Shown: positions 1-4,789 of the stretch, piece after piece | How the letters are laid out: the number at the start of each line of letters is the position of its first letter | Numbering within the stretch: position 1 is the first letter of the stretch | Notes under the pieces: generated by a model | Told to the model about the DNA's origin: nothing | The model's database searches: none | The model's input: the letters and a program-made list of their open reading frames with translations, nothing else | DNA from: Halomonas sp. | Lineage (GTDB): Bacteria; Pseudomonadota; Gammaproteobacteria; Pseudomonadales; Halomonadaceae | Direction: 5' to 3' | Assembly (NCBI GenBank): GCA_003560175.1 | Contig: PWIZ01000308.1 | Coordinates: 1 to 8,443, forward strand | DNA: 8,443 nt | Made by a program: the position numbers and the translations under genes

Positions 1-169
1 CGACGAAGACCGCGCCATAATCCATGCCCGCCTCGGAGAGGATGCTGGGGTTGACGAAGATGATGTAGGCCATGGTCAGGAAGGTGGTGATCCCGGCGAT
101 GACCTCGGTCTTCACGTTGGTGTTGTGCTCGGCCAGCTTGAACTGGTTGTCGATCAGACGTTTCAGCAT
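1..169 (-). CDS. NCS2-family purine permease (AzgA/GhxP-like), N-terminal fragment
   Basis: Only the first 56 codons are present; the gene runs off the left edge. The peptide begins MLKRLIDNQFKLAEHNTNVK and continues into TEVIAGITTFLTMAYIIFVN, then an NPSIL motif and GMDYGAVFV. This is the characteristic start of the AzgA-like branch of nucleobase-cation symporter 2 proteins: an amphipathic N-terminus with an E-x-x-AGITTF motif leading into the first membrane helix. Family members are inner-membrane proton symporters for adenine, guanine or hypoxanthine. The substrate cannot be told from this fragment. The ATG is preceded by an AGGA-type ribosome site in the leader. It lies downstream of ribE on the same strand with a gap of about 205 bp, so it probably has its own promoter. 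Family assignment is fairly secure; the specific symbol is withheld. Confidence 0.85.
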   Translation of the reverse strand, partial: MLKRLIDNQFKLAEHNTNVKTEVIAGITTFLTMAYIIFVNPSILSEAGMDYGAVFV

Positions 170-297
170 GGGGCTCGTTCCTGCGCGCGTGGACGGTGCG
201 ATGGTCCTTGGGGTGCGAGAAAGGTCGCGAGAAAAGCCGCCTATGGTACTCACATCTCAGACGGGATGCGAAATGCCCACAGGCAGCCGGCTCGCAC

Positions 298-326
298 TGT
301 ATAAGCAATTAGCGGACCAATCGCCA
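298..326 (-). promoter_or_regulatory. Possible promoter of the NCS2 permease gene
   Basis: Reading the minus strand, TGGCGA (321-326) and TATACA (298-303) are separated by 17 bases, a weak -35 (3 of 6) with a fair -10 (4 of 6). It sits in the 205-bp gap between ribE and the permease, where a promoter is expected. The rest of the gap (170-374) shows no convincing gene, terminator or purine riboswitch. Confidence 0.25.
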
Positions 327-374
327 GCCGAGCTGCCAACGCAAACCTGTGTAGTGATCAACTCATCGCCACGC

Positions 375-1004
375 TCAGATGCCCCGGGCGTCCAGCACCC
401 GCTCCACGGTCTCGACGATGGCCTGGGTCTGGGGGTCGATCTCGATATTGACGCGATCGCCCGGCACCCGATCGATGAGGGTGGTGCGCGCCAGGGTCTC
501 GGGGATCAGGTTGACGCAGAAGCGCGGCCCCTGGGTGGCACTGGCAGGGCGCACTTCGCCAATGGTCAGGCTGATACCATCGACCCCGATATAGCCCTTG
601 TCGAACAGGAAACGGCCCAGAGCATGGGGCAGCTCGAACCAGAGGCGGCGATTGTTGGGTGCCTCGTCGAGCTCCACCAGTTCGGCCACGGCCATCACAT
701 GGCCGGACATGGCGTGCCCGCCGATCTCGTCGCCGAAGCGGGCGGCGCGTTCGATATTGACGCGACTGCCCACCGTCACTGCACCAAGGTTGGTCACTCG
801 CAGCGTCTCGCGCATCAGATCGAAGCTGACCCGCTTGCCCTCGATGGCGGTCACCGTCAGGCAGACCCCGTTGTGGGCCACCGAAGCGCCAATCTCGAGG
901 CCCTTGCGTAGGGCCTTGGGCAGCGAGATGACGTGAGTACGAAACAGCTCCGCCTCTTCAATGGCGACCACCTTGGCAGTGCCCTGCACGATCCCGGTGA
1001 ACAT
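375..1004 (-). CDS. ribE: Riboflavin synthase, alpha subunit
   Basis: The 209-residue protein catalyses the last step of riboflavin synthesis: two molecules of 6,7-dimethyl-8-ribityllumazine dismutate to riboflavin plus a pyrimidine dione. It acts in the cytosol, normally as a trimer. It starts MFTGIVQG, the hallmark N-terminus. It shows two tandem lumazine-binding barrels: the first at roughly residues 1-88 with [11 protein letters not shown] (41-51, including Cys48), the second at about 98-188 with [14 protein letters not shown] (137-150) and [14 protein letters not shown] (163-176). [13 protein letters not shown] (91-103) links them. Length matches the E. coli enzyme (about 213). The ATG has a strong GAGGA site 6 bases upstream. 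It stands alone, without ribD, ribBA or ribH beside it, as in several other gammaproteobacteria. Identification is very secure. The same enzyme is called ribC in some annotations. Confidence 0.97.
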   Translation of the reverse strand: MFTGIVQGTAKVVAIEEAELFRTHVISLPKALRKGLEIGASVAHNGVCLTVTAIEGKRVSFDLMRETLRVTNLGAVTVGSRVNIERAARFGDEIGGHAMSGHVMAVAELVELDEAPNNRRLWFELPHALGRFLFDKGYIGVDGISLTIGEVRPASATQGPRFCVNLIPETLARTTLIDRVPGDRVNIEIDPQTQAIVETVERVLDARGI

Positions 1005-1024
1005 GGCGTCTCCTCAACTGCGGG

Positions 1025-1040
1025 GGCCCCGAACGGGGCC
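1025..1040 (-). other. GC-rich hairpin in the ribE leader
   Basis: A perfect 6-bp inverted repeat (GGCCCC, 4-base loop, GGGGCC) lies about 10 bases upstream of the ribE Shine-Dalgarno sequence and within the predicted transcript leader. It is too short and too bare to be an FMN riboswitch. It may only be a stabilising or translation-tuning stem. Confidence 0.4.
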
Positions 1041-1050
1041 AGGGGCCACG

Positions 1051-1080
1051 AGTGTAGAGAATTCTCCCCTGTCGCGTCCA
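1051..1080 (-). promoter_or_regulatory. Probable ribE promoter
   Basis: On the minus strand, TGGACG (1075-1080; 4 of 6 to TTGACA) and TACACT (1051-1056; 4 of 6 to TATAAT) are spaced by 18 bases. Transcription would start near 1044, giving a leader of about 40 nt that includes the GC hairpin. No RFN/FMN riboswitch core is visible between here and the start codon. The stretch 1081-1181, between this promoter and the met promoter, shows no recognisable feature. Confidence 0.4.
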
Positions 1081-1181
1081 CGTCGATGCCCGCCACTTCA
1101 GGACTTTCACCTTCAGATTCCTGCTTTACAGAAAATCGATCTGGTAAAAAGCCCGCTTGACCACAACAACGCCCATGGTGA

Positions 1182-1210
1182 TTGACAGCCACGGCCCCCG
1201 CGCCTAATCT
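1182..1210 (+). promoter_or_regulatory. Promoter of the metNIQ-msrC operon
   Basis: A perfect -35 box TTGACA (1182-1187) is followed, after exactly 17 bases, by TAATCT (1205-1210), which keeps the T-A...T positions of the -10 box. An alternative -10 is CCTAAT at 1203-1208 with a 15-base gap. Transcription would begin near 1217, about 11 nt before the first paired base of the SAM-II aptamer, which fits the promoter-then-riboswitch layout. No MetJ-type operator repeats (AGACGTCT) are seen here. Confidence 0.65.
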
Positions 1211-1227
1211 TTCCGGCTACATTGAAT

Positions 1228-1313
1228 GGCGCCGATTTGACCCCGGCTTGCGGGCGCCCGCGCGGCGGCACGCTCTTCGAAGCGGCCAAGGCGTGAAGTG
1301 CAGCTAAAAGGGT
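1228..1313 (+). promoter_or_regulatory. SAM-II riboswitch aptamer upstream of metN
   Basis: Seen in the sequence: stem P1 is GGCGCC (1228-1233) with GGCGCC (1253-1258). The loop starts with GATTTGACC (1234-1242) and contains TTGC (1248-1251), and the 3' element is GCAGCTAAAAGGG (1300-1312). These match the SAM-II signature I know (GAUUUaACC...UUGC...GCUAAAaGG). The pseudoknot pairs are present: ACCC (1240-1243) with GGGT (1310-1313), and TTGC with GCAG (1300-1303, one G-U). The class binds S-adenosylmethionine and turns methionine genes off; its place directly in front of metNIQ fits. The usual aptamer is about 52 nt. Here it is about 86 nt because loop L3 (1259-1299) carries an extra hairpin, CACGC (1269-1273) with GCGTG (1291-1295), extendable by CTT/AAG. 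The class is known mainly from Alphaproteobacteria. Confidence 0.9.
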
Positions 1314-1336
1314 GTGTCCAGCGTTGATGGCCACCC
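1310..1336 (+). promoter_or_regulatory. Candidate antiterminator stem of the SAM-II switch
   Basis: GGGTG (1310-1314) is complementary to CACCC (1332-1336), and CCA (1318-1320) to TGG (1328-1330), closing a 7-nt loop. The first strand is part of the SAM-II pseudoknot and the second is part of the terminator's 5' arm. This stem is therefore incompatible with both, as expected of an antiterminator that forms when SAM is absent. The pairing is seen directly; the function is inferred. Confidence 0.6.
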
Positions 1337-1354
1337 GCGAGGGTGGCCTTTTTT
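1329..1354 (+). terminator. Intrinsic terminator (attenuator) in the met leader
   Basis: A perfect 8-bp stem, GGCCACCC (1329-1336) and GGGTGGCC (1341-1348), is closed by a GCGA tetraloop of the GNRA type and followed at once by six T residues (1349-1354). It lies between the SAM-II aptamer and metN, so it would end transcription before the operon when SAM holds the pseudoknot strand. It cannot belong to an upstream gene, because ribE is transcribed the other way. Confidence 0.9.
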
Positions 1355-1398
1355 GTGCCTCCCCCCGCCCGACCCGGCGCCCCGCTTGCGGTGCATCC

Positions 1399-2457
1399 AT
1401 GATCCGACTCCACAACGTATCCAAGACCTACGCCCTGAAGGGCCGGCGCGGCAGCGCCCGGACCGTCCAGGCGTTGAAGAACATCGACTTCCATGTTCCC
1501 GCCGGGCAGGTCCACGGCGTGATCGGTCTCTCCGGGGCCGGCAAGTCGACTCTGATCCGCTGCATCAACCTGCTCGAGCGCCCGACCACCGGCAGCGTCA
1601 GCGTGGACGGCCAGGAGCTCACCGGGCTGTCGCGCCAGGCGCTCAACCAGGCGCGCCATCGCATCGGCATGATCTTCCAGCACTTCAATCTGCTCACCAA
1701 CCGCACGGTTTTCGCCAACGTGGCGCTGCCGCTGGAGCTGATGGGCATGCAGCGTGCCGAGATCCGCGAGCGGGTCACACCGCTGCTGGAGCTCGTCGGA
1801 CTCGCCGACAAGACCAGGCAGTACCCAGCCCAGCTTTCCGGCGGTCAGAAGCAGCGTGTGGCCATCGCCCGGGCCCTGGCCAGCCGCCCCAAGGTACTGC
1901 TCTGCGACGAGGCCACCTCGGCCCTGGACCCACAGACCACCGGCTCGATCCTGGCCCTGCTGCGGGACATCAATCACAAGCTCGGCCTGACCATCCTGCT
2001 GATCACCCACGAGATGGAAGTGGTCAAGTCGATCTGCCACCGGGTCAGCCTGATCTCCGATGGCGAGCTGGTGGAGGAGGCGGATGTCGGCGATTTCTTC
2101 ACCGCCCCCCGGACGCAGCTGGGGCGGGAATTCCTTAACGACTTCCTTCAGCTGGAACCGCCCAGGGCGCTTTTCGAGCGCCTGAAGGCGACGCCCGGCG
2201 AACGCACCCACCCGGTAGTGCGCCTGGCCTTCTCGGGGGACGCCGTCTCCACCCCGCTGATCTCGCGGCTGGCCCGGGAGTGCGGCGTCGATGTCAGCAT
2301 CCTGCAGGCCAAGGTGGAGTCGATCCAGGAGCGTACCCTGGGACTGATGATCGCCGAACTGATGGGGCCGCCGGCCAAGACCCGCGAGGCCATCGACTAC
2401 CTCGAAGCCCATGATCTGCACGTGGAGGTGCTCGGCCATGTCCAGCGCGATGATTGA
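1399..2457 (+). CDS. metN: Methionine ABC transporter, ATP-binding protein MetN
   Basis: The ATPase subunit of the D/L-methionine importer, 352 residues against 343 in E. coli, starting MIRLHNVSKT. ABC motifs: Walker A GLSGAGKS (43-50), Q-loop Gln94, signature LSGGQ (146-150), Walker B VLLCDE (166-171), D-loop SALD (174-177) and His204 switch. The C-terminal part (about 272-347, from PVVRLAFSGDAVSTP) is the ACT-like NIL domain. In E. coli this domain binds cytosolic methionine and shuts the transporter (trans-inhibition). Two levels of feedback are therefore likely: this domain and the SAM-II leader. The chosen ATG matches homologues but has no clear Shine-Dalgarno; the leader is C-rich. The frame is open back to 1312. 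ATG 1327 and GTG 1312 are in-frame alternatives, but they would place the terminator stem inside the coding region. The 3' end overlaps metI by 20 bases. Confidence 0.97.
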   Translation: MIRLHNVSKTYALKGRRGSARTVQALKNIDFHVPAGQVHGVIGLSGAGKSTLIRCINLLERPTTGSVSVDGQELTGLSRQALNQARHRIGMIFQHFNLLTNRTVFANVALPLELMGMQRAEIRERVTPLLELVGLADKTRQYPAQLSGGQKQRVAIARALASRPKVLLCDEATSALDPQTTGSILALLRDINHKLGLTILLITHEMEVVKSICHRVSLISDGELVEEADVGDFFTAPRTQLGREFLNDFLQLEPPRALFERLKATPGERTHPVVRLAFSGDAVSTPLISRLARECGVDVSILQAKVESIQERTLGLMIAELMGPPAKTREAIDYLEAHDLHVEVLGHVQRDD

Positions 2458-3091
2458 CCTGATCCTGCGAGCCACCCTCGACACCCTCTACATGGTGGCC
2501 ATCTCCGGCGTCCTAGCAGCCCTGGTGGGAATCCCCCTGGGAGTGCTGCTCTACGTGACTCGTCCCGGCCAGGTACTGGCCCAACCGGCGGTCAACGGCG
2601 TACTCGGCATCGTCACCAATATCGGCCGCTCGATCCCCTTCATCATCCTGATGGTGGCGATCATCCCCTTCACCCGCATGCTCGTGGGGACGTCCATCGG
2701 CACCAACGCCGCCGCCGTCCCGCTGACCATCGCCGCGATTCCCTTTATCGCCCGCCTGGTGGAGGGGGCACTCAACGAGATCAATCCGGGGCTGGTGGAG
2801 GCCGCCCAGTCCATGGGCGCCACCCCCTGGCAGATCATCACTCGAGTGTTGCTCCCCGAGGCGCGAGGCGGCATCTTCACCGCCCTGACCATCACCGTGG
2901 TCACCCTGGTGAGCTACTCGGCCATGGCCGGCGCCGTAGGCGGCGGCGGCCTCGGCGACCTAGGCATCCGCTACGGCTACAACCGCTTCAACCCCACCGT
3001 CATGCTGATCACCGTGGCGATTCTCGTGGTGATGGTGCAGGGTTTCCAGAGCCTGGGGGACTATCTCGTTCGCAAGAGCGATCACAAATAG
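2438..3091 (+). CDS. metI: Methionine ABC transporter, permease MetI
   Basis: The inner-membrane permease subunit, 217 residues, the same length as E. coli MetI. It has about five hydrophobic segments (near residues 16-40, 57-80, 92-108, 144-168 and 187-206). The EAA coupling loop EAAQSMGATPWQIITRVLLP (121-140), followed by EA, contacts MetN. Family motifs VLLYVTRPGQ (36-45), SIPFII (65-70) and YSAMAGAVGGGGLGDLG (160-176) are intact. An upstream in-frame ATG at 2411 lies deep inside metN and has no ribosome site. The ATG at 2438 has GGAGGTG seven bases upstream and gives the family start, so it is chosen. Overlap with the metN end suggests translational coupling. Confidence 0.97.
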   Translation: MSSAMIDLILRATLDTLYMVAISGVLAALVGIPLGVLLYVTRPGQVLAQPAVNGVLGIVTNIGRSIPFIILMVAIIPFTRMLVGTSIGTNAAAVPLTIAAIPFIARLVEGALNEINPGLVEAAQSMGATPWQIITRVLLPEARGGIFTALTITVVTLVSYSAMAGAVGGGGLGDLGIRYGYNRFNPTVMLITVAILVVMVQGFQSLGDYLVRKSDHK

Positions 3092-3118
3092 CGAAAAGCT
3101 ATTTAAAATATTTTTTTT
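3086..3118 (+). other. Hairpin with T tract between metI and metQ
   Basis: AAATAGC (3086-3092, containing the metI stop) pairs perfectly with GCTATTT (3098-3104) around a GAAAA loop. Eight T residues (3111-3118) follow after a 6-base AT stretch. It resembles a weak, imperfect terminator or an mRNA-stabilising stem that could let binding-protein and permease levels differ. The same AT-rich patch also contains a possible internal promoter, TTTAAA (3102-3107) with TATCAT (3126-3131) at 18 bases. Neither reading is strong. The patch is conspicuously AT-rich against its GC-rich surroundings. Confidence 0.4.
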
Positions 3119-3159
3119 ATTCCATTATCATCACTTTATCACCACTGGAGATAGCTTCC

Positions 3160-3954
3160 ATGCGCAAGACACTGATCAGCACCCTGCTCGCCTCCAGCTT
3201 GACCCTGGGCGCAGGCGCCGTCCTGGCCGATGAACACCGCCTGAAGGTGGGCACCGTCGCCGGCCCCGAGACCGACGTGATGCAGGTGGCCGCCGAGATC
3301 GCCCTGCGCGAGTACGGCCTCACCGTCGAGATCATCGAGTTCACCGACTACGTGACCCCCAATGCCGCCCTGGCCGACGGCAGCCTGGACGCCAACGCCT
3401 ACCAGCACCGGCCCTATATGCAGGCCATGGTCAACGATCGTGGCTACGACCTCGCCATCGCCGGGCTCACCTTCGTCTATCCCATCGGCGCCTACTCCGA
3501 GAAGTACTCAAGCATCGACGAGCTGCCCGAGCGCGCCCAGATCGCCCTGCCCAACGACCCCTCCAACGAGGGCCGCTCGCTGATCCTGATGCACAACGAG
3601 GGCCTGATCCAGCTCGACGATCCGGAGAACCTCGAGGCCACTCCGCTCAACGTGGTGGAGAACCCCCGCAACTTCCGCTTCCGGGAGATCGAGGCCGCCC
3701 AGCTGCCCCGCGTCCTGCCCGACGTGGATATGGCCTTCATCAACAATACCTTTGCCCAGCCCGCTGGCCTGAGCCTGGACGACGCCCTGATCAAGGAAGG
3801 GCCCGAGTCGCCCTACGTCAACCTGATTGCGGTGCGTGGCGGGGACCAGGAGCGCGAGGCGATCCAGCAGCTGGTGCGCGCCTACCAGACCGAGGAAGTG
3901 AAGGCCAAGGCGGCCGAGCTGTTCGGACCGTCTGCGGTCCCCGGCTGGGAGTGA
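3160..3954 (+). CDS. metQ: Methionine-binding periplasmic protein MetQ (NlpA family)
   Basis: The substrate-binding subunit delivering methionine to MetNI, 264 residues. Residues 1-23 form a signal peptide: MRKT, a hydrophobic core, then AVLA before Asp24. There is no lipobox and no cysteine anywhere in the protein. It should therefore be a free periplasmic protein, unlike the E. coli lipoprotein. Family motifs are present: YVTPNAALADGSLDANAYQHRPY (64-86), TFVYPIGAYS (104-113), PNDPSNEGRSL (131-141), VVENPRN (165-171), EAAQLPR (178-184), INNT (194-197) and SPYVNLIAVR (217-226). The mature part has about 40 acidic and 18 basic residues, typical of halotolerant bacteria. GGAG lies 9 bases before the ATG. 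The gap to metI is 68 bp, and the metQ stop is followed by msrC after 4 bases. Confidence 0.96.
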   Translation: MRKTLISTLLASSLTLGAGAVLADEHRLKVGTVAGPETDVMQVAAEIALREYGLTVEIIEFTDYVTPNAALADGSLDANAYQHRPYMQAMVNDRGYDLAIAGLTFVYPIGAYSEKYSSIDELPERAQIALPNDPSNEGRSLILMHNEGLIQLDDPENLEATPLNVVENPRNFRFREIEAAQLPRVLPDVDMAFINNTFAQPAGLSLDDALIKEGPESPYVNLIAVRGGDQEREAIQQLVRAYQTEEVKAKAAELFGPSAVPGWE

Positions 3955-3958
3955 CAAG

Positions 3959-4426
3959 GTGGCACCCGACTACGCCCTGCTCGCCCGCCAGCTCGCGGCC
4001 CTGCTCGATACCCGCGACTGGCTGACCAACAGCGCCCAGACCTGCGCCTTCCTGATGGAGGAGATTCCCACGCTTAATTGGGCGGGCTTCTATCTGCATC
4101 GAAAGCCCCAGACGCTTTGGCTCGGCCCCTTCCAGGGCAAGCCGGCCTGCCACCCCATCCCCTTCGCCAAGGGGGTCTGTGGCGCGGCGGCACGCACCCG
4201 CCGGACCCAGCGCATCGACGACGTCCACGCCATCGCCAACCATATCGCCTGCGACGCCGCCTCCCGCGCCGAGCTGGTCGTGCCCATCGTGGTCGACGAC
4301 CGGCTGTGGGGCGTGCTCGACCTGGACAGCCCGATGGCGGGACGCTTCAGCGAGGAGGACCAGACTGGCATCGAGATGCTGGTCGGCGTGTTCATGGGCC
4401 GCACCGATCTCGTGGAGCTTCCCTAG
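3959..4426 (+). CDS. msrC: Free methionine-(R)-sulfoxide reductase (GAF-domain fRMsr)
   Basis: A 155-residue single GAF-domain enzyme like E. coli MsrC/YebR. It reduces free L-methionine-(R)-sulfoxide to methionine in the cytosol using thioredoxin. All three family cysteines are present: Cys64 (GKPACHP), Cys74 (KGVCGAA) and Cys98 (HIACDAAS). The fold motifs LNWAGFYL (39-46), LGPFQGK (55-61), QRIDDVHA (84-91) and GVLDLDSP are also present. The start is GTG, with GGGAG overlapping the metQ stop region 7 bases upstream, so it is translated as part of the met operon. The context makes sense: methionine importers can also bring in oxidised methionine, and this enzyme would make it usable. That link is inferred; enzyme identity is very likely. 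Confidence 0.95.
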   Translation: MAPDYALLARQLAALLDTRDWLTNSAQTCAFLMEEIPTLNWAGFYLHRKPQTLWLGPFQGKPACHPIPFAKGVCGAAARTRRTQRIDDVHAIANHIACDAASRAELVVPIVVDDRLWGVLDLDSPMAGRFSEEDQTGIEMLVGVFMGRTDLVELP

Positions 4427-4447
4427 CCAGCGCACCTAGCCAGCGCA
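4422..4447 (+). repeat. 13-bp tandem duplication at the msrC stop codon
   Basis: CCTAGCCAGCGCA occurs twice back to back (4422-4434 and 4435-4447). The first copy contains the msrC TAG stop; the second lies just after it. It looks like a simple slippage or duplication event with no effect on the protein. Confidence 0.9.
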
Positions 4448-4486
4448 CCCAAGAGACGCCAGTTTACTCAGAAGGCGCGCACAGCA

Positions 4487-4519
4487 AGTCGCCCCCGCAG
4501 CAGGGCTGCGGGGGCGACT
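4487..4519. terminator. Long perfect hairpin between convergent msrC and tRNA-Val genes
   Basis: A 15-bp perfect stem, AGTCGCCCCCGCAGC (4487-4501) with its complement (4505-4519), has a 3-base loop. It lies 60 bases after the msrC stop and 7 bases beyond the tRNA 3' end on the opposite strand. Neither side has a proper T tract (the minus side reads TTGCTGT), so it is not a textbook intrinsic terminator. Its strength and its place between converging transcripts suggest a shared bidirectional terminator or transcript end. Confidence 0.6.
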
Positions 4520-4526
4520 CGGTATC

Positions 4527-4603
4527 TGGTAGGACCAGGCGGATTTGAACCGCCGACCTCCACGATGTCAACGTGGCGCTCTAACCAACTGAGCTATGGT
4601 CCT
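4527..4603 (-). tRNA. tRNA-Val (GAC), promoter-distal copy
   Basis: A 77-nt cloverleaf on the minus strand. The acceptor stem is AGGACCA with TGGTCCT, the D arm is GCTC/GAGC, and the anticodon stem CCACG/CGTGG encloses loop TTGACAT, so the anticodon is GAC. The T arm is GGCGG/CCGCC with loop TTCAAAT. Discriminator A and an encoded CCA complete it. It decodes the valine codon GUC (and GUU by wobble). It is identical to the neighbouring copy and follows it in the same orientation, separated by 22 nt, so the two are probably cut from one precursor. The 15-bp hairpin follows its 3' end. Confidence 0.97.
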
Positions 4604-4625
4604 GCTATAACGTAACGCGGGCTGC

Positions 4626-4702
4626 TGGTAGGACCAGGCGGATTTGAACCGCCGACCTCCACGATGTCAACGTGGCGCTCTAACCAACTGAGCTATGGTC
4701 CT
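4626..4702 (-). tRNA. tRNA-Val (GAC), promoter-proximal copy
   Basis: Base-for-base identical to the other 77-nt valine tRNA, with the same GAC anticodon and encoded CCA; the match runs two bases past the 5' end. E. coli also carries two GAC valine tRNAs in tandem (valV, valW), so the arrangement has precedent. Identity of the copies points to gene conversion or recent duplication. Confidence 0.97.
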
Positions 4703-4757
4703 GCATTCAGCATCTTGCGGCTACCGAGGCCATCATTCGCCTCGTCAACGGATGCAT

Positions 4758-4785
4758 ATCCTACCGATTCCACCGGCTTTTGCAA
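4758..4785 (-). promoter_or_regulatory. Possible promoter of the tRNA-Val pair
   Basis: On the minus strand, TTGCAA (4780-4785) and TAGGAT (4758-4763) are spaced by 16 bases, each matching 4 of 6 consensus bases. Transcription would start about 49 nt before the first tRNA. The -35 element overlaps the small hairpin behind glpK, so the tRNA genes could instead be reached partly by read-through from glpK. Confidence 0.35.
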
Positions 4786-4788
4786 GCC
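4775..4788 (-). other. Small hairpin directly after glpK
   Basis: Just after the glpK stop, GGCTT and AAGCC form a 5-bp stem around a GCAA tetraloop. No T tract follows on this strand, so termination here would be weak at best. Confidence 0.35.
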
Positions 4789-4789
4789 T

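Noticed and set aside
72..911. Plus-strand open frame across the permease start and ribE
   Set aside because: It is antisense to two recognisable genes and crosses their intergenic gap; it is a GC-bias artefact.
1005..1181. FMN riboswitch upstream of ribE
   Set aside because: I looked for the conserved RFN segments and multi-stem layout; none are present, and the likely leader is only about 40 nt.
1182..1398. MetJ operators in front of metN
   Set aside because: No tandem AGACGTCT-like repeats are visible; control is better explained by the SAM-II leader.
1204..2484. A long open frame on the minus strand opposite metN
   Set aside because: It mirrors metN codons in GC-rich DNA, runs through the riboswitch and terminator, and its product is low-complexity Gly/Gln/Ala/Asp-rich with no recognisable domain.
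3102..3131. A separate metQ promoter (TTTAAA/TATCAT)
   Set aside because: Matches are modest in a patch that is AT-rich anyway, so it is not listed as its own feature, only mentioned with the hairpin.
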